64,000 nucleotides of DNA from Maratus speciosus. Its lineage: Eukaryota; Arthropoda; Arachnida; Araneae; Salticidae. Below, one piece after another: positions 23,096 to 34,788 of this stretch; positions within the stretch are counted from its first letter, which is position 1; every line of letters starts with the position of its first letter. The stretch lies in contig OZ010786.1 of NCBI GenBank assembly GCA_963932465.1, forward strand, positions 446,140,619 through 446,204,618. Reading direction: 5' to 3'. The position numbers and the translations under genes were made by a program. The notes under the pieces are model-generated. The model did no database searches and was not told the DNA's origin. It saw only the letters and a list, made by a program, of their open reading frames with translations.

Positions 23096-24540
23096 ATATA
23101 CTCCGAAATTCAGCTTGTCCGTTTTTACCACTGAGTTGATTTTAATTCTTTGTTCCAGTTTGTATATTAAAGTAAACAAGTTTTAAAGAAAGGTTAAAAT
23201 GTAAAAGTGAAACTTTTGGAAGTATAATAAACATAAAAAAATATACTATAAAATATTGTACTCATATTTTTACAACGAGTAAAAAATGTCGCTGATACAG
23301 TTTATACTCAAGCTCTTTTTTGATAATGGTATTAAAAATATTAAAAAAAAATATTAATAAATGAAAGAAACGAAGTTAAGAATATGATGAAAAACTACAG
23401 AAAATAACCAAAATTAAAAATACTTAGACACAAATTTGCGTATGTAAACATTTTGGTAAAAATTCGATATTATTTTAGTTTAGGTTGTAGTCTGATAAAC
23501 AGAGAAAAGTATGAAAAAAAAATCCAAAGAAGTTATTTTTTCTCTTTTTACTGGGCAATTAGTCTTTCGTTTTTCTAAAACTGAAATAATTGTGGCCTGC
23601 ACAGCAAAACTGATACAGTTGTCAATTTTAAAGAATTTTACGCGGAATTTTTTTGCGAGCACTTTTAACACTGAACGCGAGATACTGTACTGAATTCTGG
23701 CGGATTTTTATTCAGAAATTCCGAATTAATACCATAAAATTTTGAATTTTACATTTCTTTTATTTAATTCACAAAATATCATTATATAAAGTAAAACCTG
23801 TTTGTTCTACGTCATTACAATACCAGCCAATACTAATTTTCAGCGTTTGTAAGATCCCTTAATTTTGAATACCAATAATTTCTAAACGTTTTCCGCCTTA
23901 TTTTTCTTAGAAAAAATAAGTCAAAGAAAACTTTTAGAAAATACTGGTGCCTAAATCCAGAGGATCGTACAAACACAAACATACACACACACACACATAC
24001 ACACACACACACACAAAAAAAAAAACTACGGCAGCGGCCATTTTTGTGCCAGCGCTTAAGCCTATAATTCAGGGATGTGGTGCACCAGTTCCAATGCTTG
24101 GGAATTTGTCTGGGAAATTCCAACTGTTGCCTTAGTTTTTCAATGTATGCATATTATCTCATCCTACAAAATCGATGAATGGTAAAAAATGACCGTTCGA
24201 CTATCGTAGGTACTTGAAATACATCTGCATTTGTGAATTGGTTTATATTAAGCAAAAATAACGATTCAAACTTTCTGGTGATAATTCCGAATCAGGAACG
24301 GAATTTGTCCGCTACACGTTCAAAAATACCTGCAAACCAAGGTTACCAGTTTACCCTTTTTTTAAATTCTGAACTTCGGAATTTATACCATAAATTTCTG
24401 AAAAACTTTTCTTCTTTATTTAATGACAGACATTGCGGGATTTCGAAAAATAAAAATTATTTTTTTTTTCTGTTCCAAATATGAATACGAATTTTTTTAA
24501 TTAAAAAAAAAGGCCAAAATGGCAACCCTGCTGCGGACCC
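23096..24540. other. AT-rich interval with simple repeats
   Basis: Contains a weak family A fragment (23110-23240) and a CA repeat (23975-24015) that generates Thr-His and Cys-Val runs in meaningless frames. No gene supported. Confidence 0.4.
23975..24015. repeat. CA dinucleotide repeat
   Basis: ACACAC units with one TA interruption followed by an A run. Confidence 0.85.
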
Positions 24541-24832
24541 GCACTGTAAAAAAATTATGCAACGTTACTCCATAAAATCGGAGGCAGAATACTGACTCCA
24601 AATTTATGGAGTAATTTAACTTACATAATGGTGTAATTTAAATTGATATAACTGGTGCAATATTACACATTAGTGTAACGTAAGACTAGTTATATCGGTT
24701 AAACTGCTCAATAAAATGAAGGCAGCTAGGCTGTCACCAGTTTTTTGGCGTAACTTTACGTAAAGTTTTAAACAACCGCACTACTAGATATGACACATTT
24801 AGAAAAGTTCCCGAATTTGAAAAAAAAAAAAA

Positions 24833-25640
24833 AATCCTTAATTAATTATTCATATACCCTACACTTGAAAATTAAAATTTTCACTTAACGTACTGCAGTA
24901 TAATTGTTTTATCTCTGTTTTCTGATGAAGCTTTTTTAAAATAAAATTCATTGATTGCAGCAAGAAAACATAAGTTCGAATGTGTCTAGAATTTTATGTT
25001 AATCAGAATGTCAACATTTCAAAACTTATATATTTTGTGTCAGCCGTTATATGTGTCATTTTATTACTTAAAAAAAAATAATTTATATGGTATATTTAAT
25101 AAAGGTTAATAAAATATCCTCGAAATGTGGAAGAGGATAAAAAACTCAGTGAATAAAATCGTGAATAAAAATCGAAGTAAGGAAAATATTTTAATTTGTA
25201 TCAGTATTTCAAACAATGTTACATGTTGTTGATAATAAAATTCGAAGGCAAAAGTTTTTTTTTATAATTACTTTAGTGATAGTTAGATTAATAATATATT
25301 GAAAGAATTGAAATAAAAATTTGAAAAATTCATTATGAAAAAAAACCTTATATTACTTATTAGTATTCCAAGCATCTGAAGATGAGATTTTTCGATAAAG
25401 TAGTACTATAGGAGAATTTTTTTCTCCGTTTTCTGATGAAATTATTTGAGAATGAATTTTATTGCTGCAAGTAAGTGTAAACGTGTCAAGAATAGCAAGT
25501 TAACCAGAATGTCAACATCCCAAAGGTTATTTACTTTTCTGAGAAGTCGTTTGTGTCCTTTTTGTAAATTTGTTTTAGTTTGTAGATTCGATTTAACAAG
25601 GGCGAAAAAATAGCCTAAAAATGTGAAAGTGAATAAAAAA
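24833..25640. repeat. Tandem pair of dispersed repeat family A
   Basis: Two partial copies in direct order: CCTTAATTAATTATTCATA at 24838 and CCTTATATTACTTATTAGTA at 25346 begin equivalent blocks, giving a period of about 509 bp. Both continue with TTCTGATGAA and TTGCAGCAAG/TTGCTGCAAG landmarks. This suggests family A can expand in tandem. Confidence 0.55.
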
Positions 25641-25662
25641 AAAACAGTGAGTGAAATATATA

Positions 25663-26105
25663 CAGGCATCCCCCGACTTACATAAGTAATGCGTTCCATA
25701 AACTTTTGCGTAAGTCTAATTTGTAAATTCCTTAGGTAAAATTTCGTCTGAAACTGCAATATTTATTATATATATATATAATATACACATTGTTTACACG
25801 GTATTATTTTATAAATAAAGTAGCATGCAGCAGTATGTACTTGGATATAAACTATAAAAGTATGAAAAAATATAAAAACAAACTGAAAGAACATTTTTTA
25901 AATAAAAAGTATCTTGTGGAAAATGGGATTTATAAATTTAATATTGATTAATTAATTTATATCAATTTTGAATCTACATCAAACGAACAGCTCTGAAGCT
26001 GGAAGAAAAAATACACTTGTTCTTCTTCACCAAAACTTTAAAATTAGGTTTCGTTATGGTTTGAATTCAGCTAACAAAATTGTAATAGTTAAACAGAGTT
26101 TTTTT

Positions 26106-26155
<50 letters not shown>

Positions 26156-26419
26156 CTTTTTTGGCTCATTTTAAACAGATTTGTGTTTGTTTTGTAAAAT
26201 ATTTGATTGTATATCCCAAAGAAAATATAACTATATCTAATCTATAAAATTATATTATTGTTGTGGCTTTTATCTGCATATTTTATTTATAAAACAATTA
26301 TCAAAAGTACGCATACGCGTATCAAACGCGCTAGTATGTGCATAAATGTAATTTTCGAAATTTCTTACGTAAGTGCAAATTTACATAAGTCGAGTATTAC
26401 GTAAGTCGAGGGATTCCTG
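25663..26419. mobile_element. Pogo/Tigger-like MITE (CAGGCATCCCCCGACTTAC ends)
   Basis: The left end CAGGCATCCCCCGACTTACA and the right end, inverted CAGGAATCCCTCGACTTACG, lie between TA dinucleotides. Repeated TTACGTAAGT/TTACATAAGT motifs lie inside each end, and the interior includes a long T tract. No transposase remains. Confidence 0.75.
26097..26155. repeat. Long T homopolymer
   Basis: More than 45 consecutive T, flanked by T-rich sequence, inside the MITE at 25663-26419. True length is uncertain. Confidence 0.85.
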
Positions 26420-26425
26420 TATTAA

Positions 26426-27089
26426 CCCATTTGTGCCTAGCGTCCAATTTTTGGGACGTTTCAAATTTTCATGAATAAGTATATTTTTTCTTCACCTTTT
26501 TTATAACAAGAAAATTGTATGAAATAATTATTTATAAATAATGTCTTTATCTATTACCGAGAGATGACAGCAAAAGGTGGATATTTATTTGTTTAAATGA
26601 AGGCTTTTTTCGGTGTTTATAAATTTTTAATTTTTCAAGATGGCGAAATGTAAAAAGTAAGTTTATTTGCATTTTTTCTATGAAGGATCTAAAATCGCAA
26701 GTCATAATCTTACCTTGTAGACTTTTTTTAAATTGAGAAATTAAATGTTCAAGCCTATTTTTTATGCATTTATGTAACGTCCAAAATATAGGGTTCTAGG
26801 CTCAAATGGGCACATATTTTGGTAGGACATTTAGGAGACAGTTATTTATGTAATCTCCTTTTGAAGATATTTATGAAATAAATTGTTTTTAAGTCAGTAA
26901 TACAATTATTCTTATTTTATTATTAATAATAGTTATAACGTTATTAGACTCTGTAAAGAAATATATATATATTGTAGTTCATAAAAACACTAATTATAGT
27001 ACATAATATACAATTTAAAAACTTTTTAAATATAAATATAGACAAAACATATAATTATGATTATTATTCTACTAGAAATACTCATGTGC

Positions 27090-27123
<34 letters not shown>

Positions 27124-27249
27124 TTTCATTAAATAAATACAAAAAGAATTAAGTGTAATTTTTTTTAGTATTTTTCCAGTTAATTTTGCAATATTTTAAA
27201 GTGATTTTGCCAAAACATTTGAGAAAACCAAAAATCAGCCACAAATGGG
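26426..27249. mobile_element. TTAA-bounded MITE, family T3 (piggyBac-like)
   Basis: TIR CCCATTTGTGCC (left) and inverted CCCATTTGTGGCT (right) lie directly inside TTAA at 26422-26425 and 27250-27253. CCC-starting ends with TTAA duplication are the piggyBac signature. An internal inverted piece near 26776-26810 (CTCAAATGGGCAC) repeats the end, so the element may contain a shorter ancestor. It starts two bases after the TA flank of the neighbouring pogo-like MITE. Confidence 0.8.
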
Positions 27250-27685
27250 TTAATAAAACAGTTTTGTCTTTTTGTGTGTTTCTGTTTGTCGGTGATGGCT
27301 ATAGATATCTATTGCATGTAAAGTTATGTAAATTTGGATAAGGATAGACGAAGACAGGTGTGACTCAATTTTTCCATTTTTGATAATTAGCTGAGATAGT
27401 AATTAATAATTAGTAATTAATTACTTAATAGATAATTAGTAATTAATAACTTTCATCGAACGCTAATAAACGAGCTTCAGTTTTCTGCAGTTCTCTTTCG
27501 CCGTAATCGCTTTCATGCATTGTTCAACGATAACAAGTGAATAGTTAGTAAACGTTTAGTCCTTTCTTAATTATGAAATTGCAGTCGTCGGGCGCTCTAT
27601 AAAGTAAAAAAAAATATATATATTGTTTACGGTACCTTTATGATGGCATTTTCATTGAAAAAAATATAAATACTAAAATTTTGTA

Positions 27686-28467
27686 CAGTAAAACCTCCCT
27701 AAAGCGACCACATTCCGTTCCAATAAAATTTGGCCGCTCCGAGAGATAGTCTCTTAATGGAGGTCGTGTTTAAATCTAGATTTTAATTGTAAAAAAAAAA
27801 AGGTAACAATAGATGTTACTAAAATTTATTTTTCACATTAGGAAAAAATATGAAACTTTAAGTATCAAAACAAAAATTAATTTTACATAAGTTAATTACT
27901 GTAGAGTTTTAAAAATCAAAACATTGACGTTTGCTTTGAATTTAAGGTTTTATCTTTTATAACTTTTATTTCGAAGCTCAGCAAATTAATACTTTTTTTT
28001 TTTTTTTTTTTTTTTTTGACGAGAACAAATAATGACAATTTCATTAATTTATCTTTTTCTTTAAGCGTTTCCCGATAGAATAGGCCCGATAGATTATTAG
28101 CTATCATTCTTAATTTTTCATCAGAGTTAAATTTATTGCCTAGTAAGGTACAAAGGGGTTTAAACACCTAAAAGTTACCGGGATAAAAACAAATTCTAAA
28201 CTTAGTTTTGAAGTTTGATGAATAATGCGCTCTTCGGAATTATTTTTCTAATAAAACCTTCTTCAAGCGACCAGGATAAAACAGAATTCGTTCCATTATC
28301 TTCAAAGAAATGAGTCGCTCGCTCATGGAGGGAGTTCAACTGGGATGGTCTCTGAATGGAGGTAAAATTAGTATTGAGCCTATGGGAATAAATTTCGTTC
28401 CATGAAAAAATGGTCGCTCAGGGAGGTGGTCACTTAATGGAGGTGGTCCCACAGGGCGGTTTCTCTG
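27686..28467. mobile_element. Pogo/Tigger-like non-autonomous element (CAGTAAAACCTCCC ends)
   Basis: The left end CAGTAAAACCTCCCTAAAGC and the right end, inverted CAGAGAAACCGCCCTGTGGG, are flanked by TA. Motifs of the form TGGTCGCTC and TTAATGGAGGT are repeated inside both ends, as in Tigger subterminal regions. A second copy's right end opens the window (1-113). A T tract of about 25 bases lies near 27993. Confidence 0.8.
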
Positions 28468-28565
28468 TATTTCCAAAAAAAATTATTTACTGAAGTTCGT
28501 TTTCACATTTTTTGTCTTTTATGCTGCTTTTGTGGGCCACGGATGTAGTCATAAAAAACTAAAAT

Positions 28566-30796
28566 ACAGTGAAACCCCGATCTATCGTTCTCGCATCCAT
28601 CGTTTTCCCGCATTGATTGTTTTATTTCTATGGTCCCTGCACAAATTATATTTGAATAATGTTAACGAAACCCGCATGCATCGTTCTTCGAAAAGTCGTT
28701 TTCCCGCATTCATCGTTGTAAAATTTTTCTCCTCACCGAAATGAAATTACAGGTCAAGCGGATCCATATGACATACAAACTGCAATTACTTCTTTTATGC
28801 TAAAATAACTCATTTGTGCTGTTTTAGGGGGAGAGACAGGAATTATCACAGGATATTGTGACATGTATGTACGCGCAAATAACTGGATGCGGATAGGTGT
28901 TCAGGTTTAGAGAATGGGTTATTCTATTCTGTGTAAGGGGGAGGATGGATGGATTCACTTCGGCCGACTGCCACATTTTTTCACAATCCTGTCTAATCTG
29001 TTGTGTGCAGTGCACCTTTTTTTATTTTCAAGAGTGAGAGCTTTCAATTTAATGCGTTCTGGCAATTTTAAGAATGGAAAAACAAATCCAAACCTTGGAC
29101 GAAAAGCTTCACGTCATAGATGAGGTGAAAAGAATAATATTGAGAAAAAATTAACATCGCTAAACATTTAGATACACCGCCGTCAACTCTGAATTCGATA
29201 ATTTCGAAAAAGAAGAATTAGAGCAAGCTAATAAGTATGGAACTTCTGCAAAAAAGAGAAACTAGCAAAATGCCTACTTAGTGAGTCGGAAAGACTTCTC
29301 TTCGCGTGATACGAGTAGCCTCGTTCCTCAAATATTCCAGTGGATGGGAATATTCTTCGAGAGAAGGCACTTGAAATAGCTGCCTAATATGGCATGGATA
29401 CTTTTTCTGCATCAAATGGGTGGATTTCACGTTTTGAAATTCGCCATGAATTGGTCCAGGAAATTATGTGGCGAAAGTACTTCAGTAGTAAATACTGATG
29501 CCATAGAAATGTGGTTCTAAAAACTTCCGAAGTTACTAGAAAGCTACAAGGATTGTGACCTCTATAATGCAGAAGAAACAGGCCTCTTTTATAAATGCTT
29601 GTCAGAGAGAACGCTAGAATTCAAAGGAGAGTTTTGTCATGGTGATAAACATTCCAAAGTAAGATTTACAGTGCTACTATGCACAAATAAGGACGGTTCT
29701 GATAAACGAGTACCCCCGTTATTGGTAAATCTCCTAGACCTCGATGCTTCATGAATGTAAAGGAACTGCCAGTAGACTACCATTTGAATGCCAAAGCATG
29801 GATGAAAAATGATATTTTTACAAAATATCTTCATGACTTTGATAGATCAGTCGGCGCCCAAAAAAAGAAAATCATTCTATTTATTGACAATTGTTCTGCT
29901 CATTCACCAGATACGTCGTCTTTGAAAAATGGGAGTCAGGTTTTCCCAGATTTGTACATCTGTCGTACAACTTCTTGATGCGGGGATAATCAACTGTTTT
30001 AAGCAATTTTGCAGGAGAAAGCTATTGAAAAGATCTTTATGTTTCATGGAACAAGCAAAAGAACCTACTCCAAAAATAGACCTTCTGCAGGCTATTCATT
30101 TTGTACTTCCAGCATAGCATGAAGTAACCTCTTCAGCAATCCAGAATTGTTTCGTGAAATGCGGTTTTGTGTTAAATTTTGATGAGGAATGCTCAACAGA
30201 AGAGAAAGAAAATAATGAGGGTGACAATAATGCAGATGAAGTGTGGATGCGTGTAGCAGAGCATGTATATGGTGGGAAATTTAGCGATTATATTTTTATT
30301 GATCAAGATGTTGCGACATGTGGTGTCCTAAGCACAGAAGAAATATGTGATGATGTAAAAATGAAAATAATGGCGAAGAAGCAGAGGATAATGTTCATGC
30401 CGATGAAGCTGAGCCTGAACCAGTGCCAAGATGCAATTACGGCATTTGAAGCTGTACGAACTTTTATATATGCACATGAAATCACACAAAATGACCAGAA
30501 AAATGTTGTACATCTTGAAAATTGTTGCTTAATTTTAAAAATGACCGAAAAGCCCCACATAAGATTACTGATCTTTTTAAATAAATATTAATTTTCTGCA
30601 ACTTCGATTTATTTCTTTTACAGTTTGGTAAGTAAGAAATTAGTATTTATTGGTATACTGTATACATTGCATGAATTAGCAATGCATAAGCATTTTTTTT
30701 TTCGTGTTTTGACGTAAACCCGCATTTATCGTTTTCCCGCATTCATCTTTTTTTTTTCACGCATCCCTTGAAAAACGATGGATCGAGGTTCTACTT
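28566..30796 (+). mobile_element. Full-length Tigger (pogo) element
   Basis: TIRs TACAGTGAAACCCCGATC and inverted TAAAGTAGAACCTCGATC include the TA target duplication, followed by (A/T)TCGTTTTCCCGCAT repeats inside both ends. The 2.23 kb length and the transposase remnant (29074-30591) match an autonomous Tigger that has since been broken. Confidence 0.85.
29074..30591 (+). pseudogene. Tigger/pogo transposase, broken
   Basis: The order of domains is complete. The N-terminal psq-type helix-turn-helix begins at an ATG at 29074 (MEKQIQTLDEKLHVIDEV) and, after a stop and frameshift, continues IAKHLDTPPSTLN. The CENP-B/Tc5-type HTH follows with MGIFFERRHLK-like and GWISRF-type blocks in shifting frames. 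The DDE_1 core keeps TGLFYKC, TKYLHDFD, IILFIDNCSAH (second aspartate intact) and the third-aspartate block LLDAGIINCFKQF. The first catalytic position reads AEETG where ADETG is usual, so aspartate is replaced by glutamate. A C-terminal acidic tail (30154-30591) ends the frame. At least four frame changes and several stops mean it is dead. DDE_1 transposases cut and paste elements at TA sites in the nucleus. Confidence 0.85.
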
Positions 30797-30859
30797 TACC
30801 TGTTTTTAGATTCAATCTTACCGATTGTAACAGTATCTTTTGTTTATAAAAAATATTAA

Positions 30860-31528
30860 CACTTTGAGGTTCAAGTCCAAGTGTCACTCGTGTTGCTGTT
30901 TTTGGTGAAGCTAACGAAGCCTGAGAACCTCTCGGGGTCAAATTTAACTCCCTGAGCTATAAAAGTACCGACTATATACGTTTGCGGTCTTTTCCAATAT
31001 TATTTACGAACCTTTTATTTTGAAAAAAATATATATATAGATGGCAGAACTAAACATGTGCATGAAAATATCTAGAATCAGAGCTTGACTCGAACTTATT
31101 GTGAACCTCAACCTTGTGGTGTTGCTCTTTGTGCAAATCCATGCTTTGAAATGTACCACACAACAGAAAATTTTACTAAAAAAACGTTTTTATACAAATT
31201 TGACCTTTTTTCAGATATTTTTACAATATTTGGTTAAGTTTTTATTCAAGTCTATGTAAAATTGTGTGTTAAAAAAAGATGTTTTCTTGTGCTTAACTTT
31301 TAAAAAATATATAAAACATGCTTTTTTTCAATAATTTCTTATTAAATATCAATTTTAAGTACGTTTAAATAGTTCCTTCATTATGAATAAGAACAGTTTG
31401 AAGTTTATAATAAAAATATTTATTAAAATACACATCTTCCAAGCATTTTTTAAAAAATCATGAAAAGTACCAAATAAACCTCAATACAGAGGGATATATG
31501 CGGTTAAAATAGCTCAGACCTCAAGGTG
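30860..31528. mobile_element. TTAA-bounded MITE, family T4
   Basis: The left end CACTTTGAGGTTCAAGTC and the right end, inverted CACCTTGAGGTCTGAGC, lie directly inside TTAA at 30856-30859 and 31529-31532. No open frame. It lies only 64 bp downstream of the Tigger element. Confidence 0.7.
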
Positions 31529-31947
31529 TTAATATTTGCTATTTCAAAATCCTTTTTTGGAGGTCATTTTCATAATTTCCGGTTTTTCTGCATTTTGAAG
31601 TTGCACTCACGTTACCCGGATTTAAAAAAAAAAAAAAAAAACAATAATAATAACTGCTTTCATATACAAGGTGTTTTTCTGCTTTCAGCGGTACCTTTCA
31701 TCGAAATAAAAAATTCTATTTAGTATTTAAAAAAAAATATTTTCTGAAGGTCGTTTCCATATTTTCCTTTTTTTGCAGCAGTTTTTAATTGTTATACCCG
31801 TAGTTAGGATGAAAACATATGCACCTACACCCTCTAAAAGGAAAAAAAATAATATCCACAAATAGACGGTGCATTTCTGATGATCCACAACGCCGGGTGG
31901 GTCCGCTGTTATTGAATAAAAAAGGCAGAAATATATGAAGGAAAACA

Positions 31948-32480
31948 TTTTGCTTTATATTATCATTGTAAACAGTGTTACCTAGATAATAAAATAATAT
32001 CCAGAATTAGTTTAGCGATAGCTAGATTAAAATATATTCAACGACATTTGATAAAAAAAAATTAAATTATTTAATTAAACTTTGCTTAATTAATGGATTT
32101 TTACCCTTAATTAATTATTAGTATTCCATGCATCTGAAAATAAATTTTTTCAATAATGTCTGAAGACTATTTTTTGTTCTCATTTTCTGATGAAGCTTTT
32201 TGAAAACGAATTTCATTAGCTACAGCAAGCAAATTTAAGTACGAACGTGTTTAGAATTTTAAGTTAACTACTTAATGTTAACGCTCCAGAAGTTATCTAC
32301 CTTGCGTCAAAAGCTGTTTGTATCCATTTAACACTTTAGTTTGTATATTGAATTCAACAACTTTTTTTTTTTATGTTAAAAGATAATAACAACAAGGAGT
32401 GAAGGAGGGAACATTGATAAAAAGTGAAAAAACATATGTCATAAAACATTTTGATTTATTTAAAATTGGGTATTCGCTTG
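31948..32480. repeat. Dispersed repeat family A, copy 5
   Basis: Aligns with 25180-25640 over most of its length, including the upstream block GTTTAGCGATAGCTAGATTA (compare TTTAGTGATAGTTAGATTA) and TTTTCTGATGAAGC. A further partial unit may start near 32440, again hinting at tandem growth. Confidence 0.55.
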
Positions 32481-32704
32481 CAAAAGTTAATTTAAATTTG
32501 TTTAGTTATAGATAGATTACAGTAATACTGAACGAATGAAAAAAAAAAGGATTTTTTGTTTGGAAGACGTTTGTATTGGTGATTGCCCCCTATAAATCTC
32601 ACCTTTTGTCCAACAAAATGTATGCTAGTTTATTTTCTTCTCTCTGTAGTCTCCAACTTTCGTAAATATTGGACAATCGCCACAAAATTTGAATATTTTG
32701 TTAA

Positions 32705-33043
32705 CGCTGTTTCTACCGGTGTCAAATGACACTTTTTAGTCTTGATTTATGTTTATTTTGCTTAACATAAATCATAACTTTTATGATTTATGCTTCATAA
32801 ATCATAAAAATGATTTATGAGGTATAAATCATTATACTTAATGATTTATACTTCATTATGAAGTATAAATGAAGTATAATTAATTTATACTTCATCAAGT
32901 AGTTTTTAAACGTAATAGGCATTAAAAAAAAGTCTTCGATATATTAAAAATTATTTGTAATTATTTCAGTCTACACATTACCAATAAAAAAACATAAATC
33001 GAAATCTTTTAAAAGGTGTCAATTGACACCGGTAGAAATAGTG
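32705..33043. mobile_element. TTAA-bounded MITE, family T5
   Basis: TIR CGCTGTTTCTACCGGTGTCA and inverted CACTATTTCTACCGGTGTCA are flanked by TTAA at 32701-32704 and 33044-33047. The interior is a patchwork of short palindromes built from ATGATTTATGA and TATACTTCAT units (32755-32900), which would form stacked hairpins. Confidence 0.8.
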
Positions 33044-33047
33044 TTAA

Positions 33048-34221
33048 TATATACACTAATAATTTTCGTTTAAAATTTGTCATCGTATATTTTATAATTT
33101 TTTGTTTTAAAGACCAGTCCAAAATTTTACTATAGGATCACTTATTGCTATCAAAATTGATCTATGGCGGCAATAATGGGATTTAAAATGATATACCTAA
33201 TAACGCTGTAGGAAAAAAAAAGATGATATTTAATATATATATGTATTTTGTCTAAGAAAATGGTTTTTTTATTTGACTTTATTTTTATTTTATAATACAA
33301 TACTTAAAGATAATTTTGACACAACATTAAAAAAAAAATGTATATATATAACGTAAAATCGATTATACGATAAACATCGATGAAAGTAGAGGAGGCGATA
33401 TTGTAATATGTAGTAAAATGAAGCATTGTGAGAAGGTGGCGATACCCAGATCGATGATACTACGTAAATTGAGAGAATCGTGCCGATCCGTCCGTGCGTG
33501 CATAGAAATGAATGATGGATAACAGTCATCAATTCGAAGCATGATAATATGGTTGCAGTCGTGTCGTGGCTGAACAAGGCAATGAATAAAAACAGTGGGT
33601 GTTTCTCCGATAGGCAAAAAACAAGGCGATTCATAAGTCCATGCTTTTATTTAAATATACGTCACTGAAGCAGTCCACACATGGTTGAAATGGGCAGTGC
33701 CATATCTAAAGCAAATAGTTGTCACAGGATATTCTTAAAATACATCAAACATAACTCTCGAACAAATTATTCGCTAAAACATTTGTAATACGTGATGAGT
33801 AAAACGCACAGCCAGGGGACAGTTTAACACTTGAAAACTCGACCAAAATCTGTTGGAAGATCGCATGCAGCTGTTTTTTATGGATAAGCGGAAAAATACA
33901 AAATCCTGACGTAGTGCGCGCTCTGGCCAATGCGAGAATAAGGGATACGCGTACTGCCTACGTTACGACCAATGGGGATGATAAAGCAAAGAGTCCTGAC
34001 AATCTGAAGCGGACGCATTTTATAGTAAAAAGTAACCCAAAGCGCGAAATTAATCTTGGAATAAGAAAAGAAATGACTCTCGAAAAAACATTCGAATTCA
34101 CAGAAATGATCAGAAATTATGATATAATTTAGGAATAAGTAAAAGATTTATTTTGAAGTAAATTGGGCAAGATAATAATTAATTTAAGAGGAATTTAATA
34201 GAATTAATGATAAATACTATT
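33048..34221. other. GC-richer island without recognised gene
   Basis: From about 33390 to 34020 the base composition is clearly less AT-rich than the surroundings and contains CG-containing words such as GTGCGCGCTC and GATACGCGTAC. Frames on both strands (33290-33634, 33745-33930, 33914-34132) are short and unlike any family I know. It could be a degraded LTR, an untranslated exon or a lncRNA; sequence alone does not decide. Confidence 0.3.
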
Positions 34222-34578
34222 GGGTCAATCCATTTCAAGTGGTCCAGAAAATCATTAATTCGTTGCTCGACCATTTTTAAAAAATCTGAATTTTTTTGTA
34301 CAACAACCCTAACATAATGGAAGTTCAAAATGACTATTATTTTAATTTTATTAATTTTTGTTTGTGCATGGCGGCCATCTTTGTTTCATCGTCTGCAGCA
34401 ATTTTCTCAGAAGAAGGGTTTACGGAATTGTAAATAATTCATCGTTTATTTATCCAATTCAAGTTTGGATTGAAGCAATTTGTACAGAATACATTGAGCT
34501 AAAAATTTGGTAATAGAGTAGTTTCCGAAAATAAATCCTTATTGGTGAAATTTAAGCATAAAGTTTCAGTTTTTTTTT

Positions 34579-34788
34579 TTAAATTTGTCCGTTTACAAAA
34601 GGAAATTTTTCTAGCAAGGAAAACTGTGAACATGACATAATTTTTTTTACAAATAGGCCGAAAGTACTTGTACTCACACGCCAAGTTTCAGACTTGGGAC
34701 TTCGTTTCTCTTCGCTAAAAAAAATCCCAATTTTTTCAAAAATGTCAAAAATTGCACTTTTTAGGTTTTGATATCTCTGGTGCGGCAC
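34579..34788 (-). CDS. Short frame in left foldback arm, paralogous to 36090-36311
   Basis: A 69-residue frame starting MPHQRYQNLKSAIFDIFEK that ends near VNGQI. The equivalent frame in the other arm (36090-36311) differs at a dozen or so residues but keeps its start and most of its length. I do not recognise the protein: it has no signal peptide, membrane segment or known motif. The start ATG and the FVKKIMSCSQFSLLEKF block are identical in both arms. It may be the remnant of a captured or ancestral gene, or simply a frame kept open because the arms are young. Low confidence that it is expressed. Confidence 0.2.
   Translation of the reverse strand: MPHQRYQNLKSAIFDIFEKIGIFFSEEKRSPKSETWRVSTSTFGLFVKKIMSCSQFSLLEKFPFVNGQI

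Noticed and set aside
24542..24780. Possible MITE starting CACTGTAAAAAAATTATG
   Set aside because: Only one end visible; no inverted right end located.
24930..32200. TTCTGATGAAG motifs at 24924, 25430 and 32190 as hammerheads
   Set aside because: They belong to repeat family A and no GAAA box with a supporting stem follows.
33290..33634. 114-residue minus-strand open frame with membrane-like residues
   Set aside because: No domain, no start context and overlapping alternative frames; composition explains it.
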